64,000 nt of DNA from an uncultured Bacteroidales bacterium (GCA_902765485.1 CACWZZ010000007.1:1-64000); one strand, 5' to 3'. Positions 16,034 to 26,296 are shown, counted from the stretch's first letter. Numbers and translations are program-made. The notes: generated by a model not told the origin, from the letters alone.

Positions 16034-19000
16034 TGGTCTCGTACAATAACTTTAATAGCTCTATAGGGTTCTTCCGGTGTGTTCTCCGACCATAGTTGGA
16101 CGATATACATGCCGGAGACAGCAGGCAGTTGGATCTCGGTGACATCGGCTCGGAAGAGTCCCTCCGAAACGAACTTGCCATCGTTGGTCGTCACGCGGTA
16201 CATACCATCTTTGCGCGAGAGGATATAAGCGGTCGGATGGTCGGTGACGATACAGGTCGGCGTGACGGCGAGATAGCCCATCGTGGGTGCGAAATCATTA
16301 TTGATCGGGTTCGCCACCGCTTGGATCTCGCAGGTCGGGAACGCCTCTTTCTCGTCGGTACGGGTGAGTTCGACGTGGTAATACGCGCCCGGAGTCAAAC
16401 CGGTCGGTATATGGAGATACGGTCTGGTCTGTCCGATGAGCATAGAGTCGCCTTCGTACCACTGGTATTCGGACCATGTGTAGCCGCCGTTGTAGTGCTC
16501 ATTGAGGATGGCGATGACGTCTCCGTGGCGCTGCTCCAATACCCACTTCGGATAGCTCATCATGATCTCCAGCGGGAATGTCATCAGACTGTCGGACAGG
16601 CAGACGCCGTTCTCAAAGGCAATCTGTGCATGGTACTTATCCGGACGCGGATAGTTCTCTTTGACGTCAATCCGCGGCGTCGGAATATACAGCTCGTACT
16701 CCGTTCCGGCTCTCAGGTTCGGCTCCATCAGGATATCTTCCTGGTCCTCAAAACCTGCCTCCAGCGAAGCTGAGTCATACCGCACGGTGTAACTGATGGG
16801 CTGGAACTCACCGCCATAAGTGTATCGGATCGTATAAGTGAAATCCTGACCTGCTTCGTTGATACAAACGGGTTCCGGCGTCAGCGTTACAGTGGTCGGC
16901 GGTATGGCGCGGAGCGTCAGCCGGTAATGGATCGGGCAACCCCAGAAGTTATCATGGACGAAGGTGTATTCGCCTCCTTCGGTCCATTCGTATTCGAGGA
17001 ACGTATAGGTCTCGCCGACGCAGATGGTGTCCGTCCAGATCGAGTCGGCACTCGGGGCAATCATCAGATGGAGATACATGATCGAGTCGCATTGACCCAC
17101 TTGGGTCTTCGTGCGGATCGTGTCGAAGAACTCCTTCGGCTTGTCCCAGTTGCGCGAATCGGCTATCTCGGCGTTGTAACTGCGTCCGTTCCATTCGAAC
17201 TCCTCGCCGTAGCATTTGGAGACCTCCACCGGAATCTCGTACGGCTGATCGACAAACACATGCAGATAGTACGTAGAGTCGCACCCGGCGGGTGTTGTGC
17301 CGAAAATAGTGTCGTACAGATGCGTCGAAACCATGGAACTATAGGTCACTCCGTTGGTGTAGTCTTTGCCGTCCTTGTCTTGGACAATCCATTCGAACTC
17401 ATCGCCCGTACAGATTGCCGTATCGGTATAGAAATGGTATGCCGGTTTGACCACCAGATGGAGCGTATAGGTCGAGTCGCAGCCGCACGATTTGGTCTTC
17501 AGACTGTCGTAATAGGTATATTCGCCCGGCACATCGGTCGGAATAGAAGATACCGGCTTGCCGTTCGCGTCCCGCAGCGCGAGTGTATGTTCGTTGGTCT
17601 CGCCCGGACTGATCCAAGCGTACGGATCGGACTGGCAGACCGTGTCATATTCGACGAGCGTTGAGCCGTAGAAAGGCATGAACGTCAGATCCAAGTGGTG
17701 TTTCTCGCCGCAAGGGCTGGACTCGTCTTTATAGTCCGCTTCCACAAAAGTCAATCCGCCCGAACGATAATAAATCTTCTTGTAGTGCCACCAGATGGTG
17801 TCGTTCATACAGAGCGTCGTGTCGTACTGCCAGTAGCCGGAAGGCATGACCTCCAGCCCGAGCACATAGACCGAGTCGAAGATATGCGTGCCCACTTGAT
17901 AGTTCACGGAGTCAAAATAAGTACCCGTCCGTTGCTCGTTCATCTTGGTCTTCGTGCGCCAGTCGTAGCGTGTGTTGGAGCAGACAGCGGTGTCGAAATG
18001 GAACTCATAAGTCGGGAACACGAATACGGAGTCGTGGACGATCGAGTCACAGCCGTTCGCCGTGCGCAGCGTGTCTATAAAGAGGTACTCGCGCATCGTG
18101 CGTCCGTGCGCTAAGGAGTAATCCACCGGAGTGCCGTCATCGTAATAGTGGAATAGTTCGCTGGAGACAGCCTCATGGGTGTGTTGGCGCGCATAAGTGT
18201 CTCCGCCGAAATGCCAAATCAAGTCGTTGTCGCCGATAGAATCGCGCAGGAGGGTGAATTTGACTTCGCATATCGCGATCTGCACATAGTGCACGCTGTC
18301 GCAGTTGAACTGCGAGGTGTTCACCACCGAGTCATAGTGGCTCTCGCCTTCCCTGCGGTCGATATAGATCACGCGCTCGTATCGCTGCGCGAAATCAGCA
18401 GGAGTGATACCTGCTGCCTCAAAGTCGAAATCATATCCGACAAAGAGCGTTCTCGGCTGCGTGAAATGAATGATGGTGTCATTAGAAGCCATCGAAACAG
18501 GGTCCGTCAGATCGACATAGCGGCTGTTATACGTCGGATGGATGACGAGCGTCAGCGTCCAGACGCTGTCGCAATGCATCGGCTTGACGGCATGCGTCTT
18601 TGGATTCGTGTAAATGGTGTCCGTCAGCATAGAGTCCACGATCTGAATCGTGCCATGCCGGTCGGTCGGAATGGTTGTAATCGGACGGCCGTTATAATAC
18701 AGCCTGTGCTCCACGCCGTTGTCGCCGGACATATGGTCCGTCCAGCGGTATTCTTCGCCTTGACAAATCTCGCTTTGGTCCGTGTACTCGTAATTCGGAT
18801 ATGCCGTCAGACGCAGCACATAGATGGAGTCATAATTGAGAGCCGTTTTCAGACTGTCATAGTATATCTTCTCTTGATATGCTTCTGGCAGATCGGTAAT
18901 CTCAATCACTGTGTCTCTGCCGGTTATCGGACTGGTAATCACCCAGTTATACATACCGCAGTTGGCGCAAGTGGCATCGTAAATCGTATCGCGGAAGACT

Positions 19001-22000
19001 TGACCGATTTTCAACTCCAAGGTACGAACGGAGTCGCAGGAATGAGTGCCGACCGGCTGGGTCGTGAGACGGTCCACAACGGTTTGCTCGCCCGAGCAAC
19101 GGATCACTTCTAACCCGTCCGGATTGTCAAAGACAGCAGTCATACCCGCATAAATACGTCTCTCCCAATGCACCGTATCTTCGCTGGACATCGTGTGCGG
19201 CACGTGGATGTCATGGGTCGGCAGAACGACCAGAGTACGGTGGATAATAGAGTCGCAGCCATGAATGGTTTTCAGATTGTCCACCAGCTCGAATGTACCG
19301 GCATTATTGAGTCGCTGCGGGTGACGTGTGTTCCACTCGGCATGATCCGCTCCTGCCCATTCGTAATAGACAGGAGTCGAACTCAGCACTTGGCACACCG
19401 TGTCGGGCGTCTCGCGCTCGTTCAGATAAACCGGATAAACCGTCACGCGATGCAGAACCATACTATCGCAACCGTGGACTGACTCGTCGTGAATCTCCAG
19501 ATCGTAGGTCTCGCCTGCCGTCCAGGGCTTCGAAGAGGTGTTATAAATCGTTCCGTAGAAGTCGTAAGTCTCATTCGCGCAGATAGCTACCTCTTTCTTC
19601 TCTGCCAAATAGGTCCGGTAAATCGTCAGATCCAGCGTCAGAATAGAGTCGCACCCGTACTGAGACTTCAATCCGCGGCGCGAACTATAGTGGCTTCCGC
19701 TCACCCGTTTGCTCTTCTCCGGCTTCGGACCTTCGTAGTTAATACCGTAGAATAGCGTGTCCTGCCATGTGAACGAACCGTCGTCGCAAATAGTTGTTCG
19801 CGTGGGCACGCTATACGGTTGACCCACACGCAGTTTGAGCACGCAGATCGAGTCGCAACCCGTGTCGTACGTCTTCATCGTATCGCGATAAGTGAACTCG
19901 CCGGGACGAGTAACAGGAATGGCATTGAATCTCGGGTGTTTCTCCCACGAATATGTCTGACCGCTTACACCCGGACTCCAGCATATCGTGTCGTATGTCA
20001 TCTGGTCCTTATAAACGGTATCGACAAAGAAGGTGACGCTGTCTATAAACCGGCACATCACCTGCGTAACGCCATCCACAACACCTGTCACCTCTACATT
20101 AAGCTTGTAAATGTATGGGGTGTTGCAAAGCTTGCCATTTGAGTCAAAATCTACGTAGAATCTTGAGTTGGTCTGGTTGCGGTACAAGTGTTTATCGCCC
20201 TGACATACATGGAATGTATGTTCCTGACCGTCATCGCTCACGAATTGCAGACGCAGCGTATTGCGCACACTATCACATCCGCCTTGCGGGCAATTATCGC
20301 AATCCACATACTTCACATTTTCCCGATAAGTCTTAGGACTATCCCAGCCCACTTCGTCCGGAGTATAACGTTTGATCTCTCTGCCGCTGCCTTTTTCTGT
20401 CCAAATATAGACGCCTCCCATCTCCTCCAACTGCGATTTGCAGACATTCGCGATAGTCGTGTTGTTGATGACTGTCTTTACCACCAGATGCAACTCCAAT
20501 ATCGAGTCGCAGCCGTTGAATCTCGGACAATGGGTCTTAAACTCCTGATAGTCGGAGCTGCCCATACAGCCCTTCGCGCGAAGCGTGTCAAGAAGAACCG
20601 TGTCCGCTTTCGGCCATCTGGTCGGGTTGTACTGCGAGTATTTCTTGAAGAAATCGCCGTATTTGTCGCCTAATTTGCTCAACCCGTCCTCGCACACCAC
20701 CGTGTCTTTGTGCTCGAAATAAGAATCGCAGACATACACCTTGAACGTGCTCAGCGAGTCGCAGCCGTTGACCGTCGTGTAATGGCGCGTGAAGGCGTAC
20801 GAACCGGTTCCGATATTATACTGCCATTTGTTGGGATTGACCGCTCCCGAACGAGTCGCAATAAACATCGTCGAGTCCTTTTTCGTCGCGTCGTAGAGGT
20901 TCAAATTATCCTGCGTGTAAAGGCTGTCGTAGAAGAATTTGATTGTGTCCCCGATACACATCACATGCCATGTCGTGTCATCGTACTGACGCATCACGCG
21001 CACAACGGTATTGAACGTGTCGCGCTCCCATTTGTCTTCGGGAATGTCGCAGAAAATAGGCTTGCGGATCACGATGCCGCGCACCTCAAAGTCCTCAAAT
21101 GGCTCCTGATTTTGCGCAATCGGCAGCAGATGGAACTGGTGCTCCAACTGCGGACGAACTACATCCTCCGAGAGTTGCTCTATCGGTGTAAAATAGCCTC
21201 TGCCTTGGATCGAACCTTCAATCTCCCACACGGTCTTGTACCATGCATTATAGGTCTTGATCGGGAAATCAAGAATCGTGCTGTCGCACACAAAAGTGGA
21301 GTCCAGCAGATAAGTGTCGTCGTTCTGCAGCACTTTGTCCAAGAACCATCCGCCTTCTGTGTTGCTCACATAGTTCGCTTTCCATTCCTCCGATGGCGCG
21401 CCGTCATGGTGTACATCATACTGACGCGAATTATCCAGCAGGAACAGCGTATCTTTCTGCGGCGTGAAATCATAGCCCACAGGGTACATATACGTCTGTC
21501 CGTCATTCATACCATACACATAGCCCGAGAAGCATTTCTTGGGAGCTGTAATGGTATGAAGACGATGCGTCAGAGGAATCGTCGCTATCGAATAGCCGCT
21601 GACGTATGGGGTCGTCGAAAACTGGCTGCTGATATCATTTCCGTTCAAACGGATGCCGCTTACATCCGATGTGCGAGCCCAAAGACGCATCTCGTGCACC
21701 AAACCACCGTCGCCGCCGTTATAAGTCTGAAAAACAGTGGTGTCGGTTAAATACTCCAAAGGAGGAATAATGGTCATTGCCGGATCGCCTTGCAGGTGAC
21801 GTTTGCGAACGCCGCCTTCGATGGCATCATAAGGGTTCGCGGCGCCCGCAGAGGAATACAGATACACTTGTATCGGTTTGTCCGCTTCGATATACGTCTC
21901 CATACCGTCCAGATTGCCGCCCAACGGACCTTGCAAAACCACAATGGAGTCGTCGCGAGATGACATGGTCCAGTTTTTAGTCCCATCTATATTGCGAACA

Positions 22001-22917
22001 ACAACAGACGTGTTATCCAGCAATCCCGACACATGAATCTCATTATATTGCGTGTGATTGCCGGTGGGAGGAATCAAGAATTTCTTACCCCATTTGGTCA
22101 CAGGCAGCAACTGGTCGTATGCATGATCTTTACTCATCGCGTCCTGATTTGGAACGGACGCCAACTGGTTGCCGCTCCATACGGCGATCGGCTGATCCGC
22201 ACAGATTGTCGAACCCGACAAGTCAATCACATCGTCCGGATCCTCCGGATTTGGGGCTTTCGAGCGAACGATATAAATCTGTTTGCTTCCGCTTAAAGGA
22301 ATATCAATATGCTGGGTCTTTCCTTTGTTGCTGTTCACGGGCAGATCAATCGTCACATTCGTTGTGCCGGGTTTGGTCGTCATGATAACAAACTCAGTCG
22401 CCATCTCGTCCGCGTCGGCGGTCTGAACGATATACTCCGTTCCCAACGCCTCCACTGGCAATATATGCGCGCCGTCAAAACTATAGGTTCCGGTTATACC
22501 GTATTGGTTGATCGAATAAAGCGTGAATTTCTCGTCATTCAAACTATATACACGAATACCTTTGCGCAACGGCGTCTCTTCTTCTGCCGCAGACAAGTCC
22601 CAATAGATTTTGGGTTTGTCTGGTAAATCAAACACAATTTCTACGGATTGACCTCCCGCAATAGGATAGTTCTTCGTAGAACCATCCGGCATCTCTACTA
22701 CAATCGTATTGCTGTTCCGCGAACTGGCAATCAACATCAGACGCAAGTCCTGATCAGAGGGAAGAGTTCCGCCGTTCGGCAGCCACGCTACGAAGAACTC
22801 GCGACCTTCGGTACTCGTCACTTCCGGCAACTGCTTTACGGGCACTTGTGCCCGCAAACCGCCACACCAACTCATCGCCAGCGCTAAAAACAATACTATG
22901 TACCGAAATCGCTTCAT
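16003..22917 (-). CDS. giant secreted adhesin, IgGFc-binding-like N-domain and CDS repeats
   Basis: 2304 aa. Signal peptide MKRFRYIVLFLALAMSWCGG. Residues about 30-480 resemble the IgGFc-binding N-terminal domain (GTEYIVQT, MTTKPGTTNVTIDLP, WGKKFLIPPTGNHTQYNEIH). After that come about 16 modules of roughly 80-100 residues, each ending GCDSI..L.L.V-like (NGCDSILELHLVV, TGCDSICVLKLRV, HGCDSMVLHRVTV), with cysteine pairs and DT-rich strands. The C-terminus (VSGMYIVQLWSENTPEEPYR) looks like a T9SS type A sorting domain. The start overlaps the upstream gene by 4 nt (ATGA). Expected to be a cell-surface adhesin. Ligand unknown. Confidence 0.85.
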   Translation of the reverse strand: MKRFRYIVLFLALAMSWCGGLRAQVPVKQLPEVTSTEGREFFVAWLPNGGTLPSDQDLRLMLIASSRNSNTIVVEMPDGSTKNYPIAGGQSVEIVFDLPDKPKIYWDLSAAEEETPLRKGIRVYSLNDEKFTLYSINQYGITGTYSFDGAHILPVEALGTEYIVQTADADEMATEFVIMTTKPGTTNVTIDLPVNSNKGKTQHIDIPLSGSKQIYIVRSKAPNPEDPDDVIDLSGSTICADQPIAVWSGNQLASVPNQDAMSKDHAYDQLLPVTKWGKKFLIPPTGNHTQYNEIHVSGLLDNTSVVVRNIDGTKNWTMSSRDDSIVVLQGPLGGNLDGMETYIEADKPIQVYLYSSAGAANPYDAIEGGVRKRHLQGDPAMTIIPPLEYLTDTTVFQTYNGGDGGLVHEMRLWARTSDVSGIRLNGNDISSQFSTTPYVSGYSIATIPLTHRLHTITAPKKCFSGYVYGMNDGQTYMYPVGYDFTPQKDTLFLLDNSRQYDVHHDGAPSEEWKANYVSNTEGGWFLDKVLQNDDTYLLDSTFVCDSTILDFPIKTYNAWYKTVWEIEGSIQGRGYFTPIEQLSEDVVRPQLEHQFHLLPIAQNQEPFEDFEVRGIVIRKPIFCDIPEDKWERDTFNTVVRVMRQYDDTTWHVMCIGDTIKFFYDSLYTQDNLNLYDATKKDSTMFIATRSGAVNPNKWQYNIGTGSYAFTRHYTTVNGCDSLSTFKVYVCDSYFEHKDTVVCEDGLSKLGDKYGDFFKKYSQYNPTRWPKADTVLLDTLRAKGCMGSSDYQEFKTHCPRFNGCDSILELHLVVKTVINNTTIANVCKSQLEEMGGVYIWTEKGSGREIKRYTPDEVGWDSPKTYRENVKYVDCDNCPQGGCDSVRNTLRLQFVSDDGQEHTFHVCQGDKHLYRNQTNSRFYVDFDSNGKLCNTPYIYKLNVEVTGVVDGVTQVMCRFIDSVTFFVDTVYKDQMTYDTICWSPGVSGQTYSWEKHPRFNAIPVTRPGEFTYRDTMKTYDTGCDSICVLKLRVGQPYSVPTRTTICDDGSFTWQDTLFYGINYEGPKPEKSKRVSGSHYSSRRGLKSQYGCDSILTLDLTIYRTYLAEKKEVAICANETYDFYGTIYNTSSKPWTAGETYDLEIHDESVHGCDSMVLHRVTVYPVYLNERETPDTVCQVLSSTPVYYEWAGADHAEWNTRHPQRLNNAGTFELVDNLKTIHGCDSIIHRTLVVLPTHDIHVPHTMSSEDTVHWERRIYAGMTAVFDNPDGLEVIRCSGEQTVVDRLTTQPVGTHSCDSVRTLELKIGQVFRDTIYDATCANCGMYNWVITSPITGRDTVIEITDLPEAYQEKIYYDSLKTALNYDSIYVLRLTAYPNYEYTDQSEICQGEEYRWTDHMSGDNGVEHRLYYNGRPITTIPTDRHGTIQIVDSMLTDTIYTNPKTHAVKPMHCDSVWTLTLVIHPTYNSRYVDLTDPVSMASNDTIIHFTQPRTLFVGYDFDFEAAGITPADFAQRYERVIYIDRREGESHYDSVVNTSQFNCDSVHYVQIAICEVKFTLLRDSIGDNDLIWHFGGDTYARQHTHEAVSSELFHYYDDGTPVDYSLAHGRTMREYLFIDTLRTANGCDSIVHDSVFVFPTYEFHFDTAVCSNTRYDWRTKTKMNEQRTGTYFDSVNYQVGTHIFDSVYVLGLEVMPSGYWQYDTTLCMNDTIWWHYKKIYYRSGGLTFVEADYKDESSPCGEKHHLDLTFMPFYGSTLVEYDTVCQSDPYAWISPGETNEHTLALRDANGKPVSSIPTDVPGEYTYYDSLKTKSCGCDSTYTLHLVVKPAYHFYTDTAICTGDEFEWIVQDKDGKDYTNGVTYSSMVSTHLYDTIFGTTPAGCDSTYYLHVFVDQPYEIPVEVSKCYGEEFEWNGRSYNAEIADSRNWDKPKEFFDTIRTKTQVGQCDSIMYLHLMIAPSADSIWTDTICVGETYTFLEYEWTEGGEYTFVHDNFWGCPIHYRLTLRAIPPTTVTLTPEPVCINEAGQDFTYTIRYTYGGEFQPISYTVRYDSASLEAGFEDQEDILMEPNLRAGTEYELYIPTPRIDVKENYPRPDKYHAQIAFENGVCLSDSLMTFPLEIMMSYPKWVLEQRHGDVIAILNEHYNGGYTWSEYQWYEGDSMLIGQTRPYLHIPTGLTPGAYYHVELTRTDEKEAFPTCEIQAVANPINNDFAPTMGYLAVTPTCIVTDHPTAYILSRKDGMYRVTTNDGKFVSEGLFRADVTEIQLPAVSGMYIVQLWSENTPEEPYRAIKVIVRDQCPNCDTSSF

Positions 22918-23960
22918 CTGATTTCTACACCCGTAGCCGTGTAAACGCGTTCATTTTGAATAATATACAGCTCCCCGTTACGGAGAATTTTCTGATTTCT
23001 GACGGCTGAAGGCTGAATGCTCTCAATCCCGTCCGCCGGATTCAGATGTTCCGGATTCTCTTGGAAATAAACGCGCACACCATAACAACGCAGTTGTTTC
23101 GGACAACTCAGCGTCACGCTCTGCGCATCAATATTCCGTATCACCATAGCCGGAAAACCCTCCATGTCGTAATCTACATCCGTCAGATATTCGATCTCGC
23201 CAGGGTCGCAAGTGGCACTAAAAGCCTTGCGCACAAATCCGTCTATTTCAATACCTTTGATAGGCTCGGTTGCCGTAAAAGTTAAGCTGTAATTGGCGTT
23301 GCAGTTGAAATAAGCAGCCGTCGTGTCCGTTGCTTTGATAATCGATCCCTGACCGCAATAAACCAATATATTATTGCTGATAAAAGCATACTCGTTCTTG
23401 AAAAATTGCGTGTCCGGCACATTCACCGCCGTCGGCTCAGCGTAGTTGTAATTGGCTTCCAGATCTTCCTCGGTCGGCAGCTCGGTTTCTGTCGGCTCGA
23501 TCACTACGGCTTCGCCGCCGACAACTATCTTCTGGATCCGTCTCTGACCTGTTCCTGTCAGGGTAAACACCACTTCTTGTGCGTTACCTGTCCAATGATC
23601 CACTTTCCAGTCGTTCTTGTCTGCTGCTTCGCCGCCGGAAACTAACTCACCTGTGCTGGCACTCAAACCTGTATATTTCTTGTTGCTCGCGCTACTCTTC
23701 GCGCAAACCAACTGAATGTCTTTCAATTCGTTACCGGAGATAGTAATGGTATTTCCTGTGTATAAACGCATCTCAAACTGGCTTGTCTCGTAGTCGGTCG
23801 TCGCCTTCGGAGCGTTCTGACCGCTACCTTGCGCGATCGACAAACTTATTCCGTCTATCGTCTGGCTCATATCCTCTGCTGCCGCAAAGGTAAATACCGT
23901 CTCTCCCCGCACGCTCATTGAGAGCCACACGCACATCATTATGCCTAATAATTTCTTCAT
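22914..23960 (-). CDS. secreted protein with shared C-terminal tail
   Basis: 348 aa with start at ATG 23960 (MKKLLGIMMCVWLSMSVRGE), a clean signal peptide. Residues 25-160 are beta-rich and resemble carbohydrate-binding-like sandwich domains of Bacteroidales surface proteins (FTFAAAEDMSQTIDGISLSI, MRLYTGNTITISGNELKDIQ). I recognise no enzyme. It ends AVRNQKILRNGELYIIQNER, the common tail of this locus, preceded by IQPSAVRN encoded by TCAG-type micro-repeats. First gene of the operon that also encodes the giant adhesin, barrel, XseA and HHH protein; promoter at 23989-24019. Confidence 0.75.
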   Translation of the reverse strand: MKKLLGIMMCVWLSMSVRGETVFTFAAAEDMSQTIDGISLSIAQGSGQNAPKATTDYETSQFEMRLYTGNTITISGNELKDIQLVCAKSSASNKKYTGLSASTGELVSGGEAADKNDWKVDHWTGNAQEVVFTLTGTGQRRIQKIVVGGEAVVIEPTETELPTEEDLEANYNYAEPTAVNVPDTQFFKNEYAFISNNILVYCGQGSIIKATDTTAAYFNCNANYSLTFTATEPIKGIEIDGFVRKAFSATCDPGEIEYLTDVDYDMEGFPAMVIRNIDAQSVTLSCPKQLRCYGVRVYFQENPEHLNPADGIESIQPSAVRNQKILRNGELYIIQNERVYTATGVEIR

Positions 23961-23988
23961 GATTTCTGTATGCACATTAAAAACGGCG

Positions 23989-24019
23989 CAAAGTTACTAC
24001 TTTTTTTTGACATACGCAA
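23989..24019 (-). promoter_or_regulatory. Bacteroidetes promoter, adhesin operon
   Basis: Minus strand TTG (24019-24017), 20-nt spacer, TAACTTTG (23989-23996); TSS about 22 nt before the ATG at 23960. Confidence 0.7.
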
Positions 24020-24097
24020 GTGCGCGTGTGTTTTTCTGTCTTTTTCTGTCTTTTTCTCTTTTTTTTCCCCATTTTGTCCCTTTCTTTTTATCCCTTT

Positions 24098-24236
24098 CAC
24101 CTTTCACCTTTCAACTTTCACCTTTCAATTTTCACCTTTCACCTTTCACCAGTCGTTTACCTCTCGCCGATGTGCCGGCGAGCTCCTTTCACCTTTCACC
24201 TTTCAATTTTCACCTTTCACCTTTCACCTTTCATTG
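24098..24236. repeat. heptamer array (TTTCACC) with hairpin insert, downstream of comEC
   Basis: Tandem TTTCACC units interrupted by TTTCAATTTTCACC and by a hairpin CTCGCCG-ATGTGC-CGGCGAG. It covers the stop codon of comEC. A second copy of the same arrangement follows the start side at 25298-25416. The stretch 23997-24216 holds no gene. Confidence 0.8.
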
Positions 24237-25290
24237 CCACGCAAAACCCCACAAGCATCGCATAGTAAATCCCCACCATTCCCAAGCCGATTTCCACTTG
24301 TACCGTGCTCCCGGGCAGATGTTCGATCCATTCCACGCTATGGTTCATCGTCCACGCCAAACCCCAAGTCACCTTGCTGAACAATACTCCGATACCGCTT
24401 CCGCCCAAACAAATCGAAATCAACCCGCAAGGCACCAAAAAGCCCGCAATCGGCAAAACAATCAAATTGGTCAGCAGAAAATAATTGCTGATCTGTCCGA
24501 AATAATACATCGTAATAGGAAGCGTCCCTAATTGCGCCGCAATACTCACCACGACAATCCCCGCAAAATAATGGAAAACCTTCCCCCACACCCGGTCTCG
24601 ATATCTCGCTATACCACTATTTCGATAAATCGGCGAAAATCCTTCCATCAAAACCACAATCGCTGCCGTCGCCGCAAAACTCAACTGAAAACTGACGCTC
24701 CATAAATCCTTTGGATTTACAATCAGAATTAATACTGCCGCCGCAGCAATCGTATTCAACGAAAAAGCCTGCCTATACACCATCCGTCCGATCTCAAAAA
24801 TCGTCACCATCAATACCGCCCGAACGACCGAAGGAGTCATGCCCGTTAACCACGCATAACCCCACATCGTTATAATGACCGCCAAACCCAACGCCAGTCG
24901 CCCTAACTTATTCTCATACAGCGGCTTATAACGTCCGCCTAAAGTCAAAATCCCAAGTAAAATTGCATAAATGATTCCGGTATGCAGACCGCTTACTGCC
25001 AGCACATGGGCTGCTCCTGAAGCCTGAAAATGCCGCTTCAACTCTTTCCCCAACTCTTCCTTGTACCCCAGCGTCAAAGCACCCACCGTCGCCAACTCAT
25101 CTCCGCTCAATCCTCCATCCTCCAACCGCCCGTACAACCGCTCCTGCAACCCCTTCTGCAACCGCTCCTGCATAGCATTTGGCTTCGCCTTGTTCCCGTA
25201 TCTTGGCGGAGGCTCCATAAATAGCAGTATTGCCGCCACCAGAGGCAGCAGCAATACAACCATCGGATATGCCCGTATTCTCTCTCGCAT
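24217..25290 (-). CDS. comEC: ComEC/Rec2-type DNA uptake channel, minimal form
   Basis: 357 aa, only the competence domain: AAHVLAVSGLHTGIIYAILL (conserved block), then about nine transmembrane segments (e.g. LALGLAVIITMWGYAWLTG, YFLLTNLIVLPIAGFLVPCG). The N-terminal DUF4131 and the C-terminal metallo-beta-lactamase domain seen in full ComEC are absent. The start is taken at ATG 25290; a GTG lies 12 nt upstream. The last residues (KGER) and stop codon are encoded by the GAAAGGT repeat array, suggesting erosion of the C-terminus. It should act in DNA translocation across the inner membrane; whether it still works without the missing domains is open. Confidence 0.85.
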   Translation of the reverse strand: MRERIRAYPMVVLLLPLVAAILLFMEPPPRYGNKAKPNAMQERLQKGLQERLYGRLEDGGLSGDELATVGALTLGYKEELGKELKRHFQASGAAHVLAVSGLHTGIIYAILLGILTLGGRYKPLYENKLGRLALGLAVIITMWGYAWLTGMTPSVVRAVLMVTIFEIGRMVYRQAFSLNTIAAAAVLILIVNPKDLWSVSFQLSFAATAAIVVLMEGFSPIYRNSGIARYRDRVWGKVFHYFAGIVVVSIAAQLGTLPITMYYFGQISNYFLLTNLIVLPIAGFLVPCGLISICLGGSGIGVLFSKVTWGLAWTMNHSVEWIEHLPGSTVQVEIGLGMVGIYYAMLVGFCVAMKGER

Positions 25291-25297
25291 TCTATCT

Positions 25298-25416
25298 TTC
25301 ACCTTTCACCTTTCACCTTTCACCTTTCAACTTCCTTCACCTTTCACCTTTCAATTTTCACCAGTCGTTTACCTCTCGCCGATGTGCCGGCGAGCTCCTT
25401 TCACCTTTCACCTTTT
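25298..25416. repeat. heptamer array (TTTCACC) with hairpin insert, upstream of comEC
   Basis: Same unit order as 24098-24236, including the CTCGCCG-ATGTGC-CGGCGAG hairpin and CTTTCACC repeats. The two arrays bracket comEC. Confidence 0.8.
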
Positions 25417-25427
25417 TCCTCTCAAAA

Positions 25428-25470
25428 GGGGGTGATAAGGGGGTGATTAGGGGGTGATTAGGGGGTTATT
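25428..25470. repeat. 11-nt tandem repeat
   Basis: Three copies of GGGGGTGATWA plus a partial fourth, in the comEC-rpe intergenic region. Confidence 0.75.
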
Positions 25471-25505
25471 CAGCACACATTGCTATGACACAAAAGGGAA
25501 AAAAC

Positions 25506-26150
25506 TTAGCTTTTCATCACCCGAATAGCGTTCTCTGGGTCTTTCGCGCAGAACACAGCACTTCCCGCTACCAGCACATCCGCGCCGGCTTCAAAGATCG
25601 AACGGGCGTTCTTTGTATTCACTCCGCCGTCAACCTCTATCAGCGTCGGCAACCCGCGCCGATCGATCTCTTCGCGCATAAAACGAATCTTGTCCATCGT
25701 CTCGGGAATAAAACTCTGACCGCCGAAACCCGCAAAAACGCTCATCAGTAGCACCATATCCACCTTGTCCAAATAAGGCACCAGTCGCTTCACGTCAATA
25801 TCCGGATTGATAGTCAGACACGTCCGAACACCCTTTGCCTTGATCAACTCCAGAATAGGCATCGGATCTTCCACGGCCTCCAGATGAAAACCTACCGACC
25901 ATGCCCCGGCGTCGCAAAAACGCTCCACGTATTTCTCCGGATGAACGATCATCAGGTGCACATCCAGCGGCTTCGTACAATACTGCTTGAACGGTTTCAT
26001 CAGCGGAAAACCGAACGAAATATTCGGCACAAATGTCCCGTCCATCACATCCACATGCAGCCAGTCCGCTTCGCTGCGGTTAATCATCTCTAATTCCTCT
26101 GCCAGATGTCCGAAATCGGCAGACAACACACTCGGAGCTATCAGTCTCAT
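25506..26150 (-). CDS. rpe: ribulose-phosphate 3-epimerase
   Basis: 214 aa, full length. Interconverts ribulose 5-phosphate and xylulose 5-phosphate in the pentose phosphate pathway. Metal/catalytic motifs of the TIM barrel are visible: APSVLSADFGHLAEE, LHVDVMDGTFVPN, PLDVHLMI, SVFAGFGGQ, EVDGGVN and VLVAGSAVF. The start is ATG 26150 (MRLIAPS); the six residues before it lie in a CTCAAAT repeat and are not conserved. The gene follows the response-regulator gene at a distance (319 nt) that contains a repeat element at 26297-26430. Confidence 0.95.
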   Translation of the reverse strand: MRLIAPSVLSADFGHLAEELEMINRSEADWLHVDVMDGTFVPNISFGFPLMKPFKQYCTKPLDVHLMIVHPEKYVERFCDAGAWSVGFHLEAVEDPMPILELIKAKGVRTCLTINPDIDVKRLVPYLDKVDMVLLMSVFAGFGGQSFIPETMDKIRFMREEIDRRGLPTLIEVDGGVNTKNARSIFEAGADVLVAGSAVFCAKDPENAIRVMKS

Positions 26151-26296
26151 AACAATATCAAATTTCAAATCTCAAATATCTAATTACTATTGTTGCGATA
26201 TTTTAAGTTTTCCTTTTTTTGATTTGATCAGCAATGCAAATTTTTGAATAATTGTTGGTAATTTTTGACTAATAAAAATTTTATTTATGTTTATTG

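Noticed and set aside
16096..22887. Long plus-strand ORFs opposite the giant adhesin
   Set aside because: Shadow frames caused by its repetitive codon use; no start context or promoter.
24098..25416. Possible CRISPR array
   Set aside because: Units are 7 nt with no unique spacers; a simple heptamer array.
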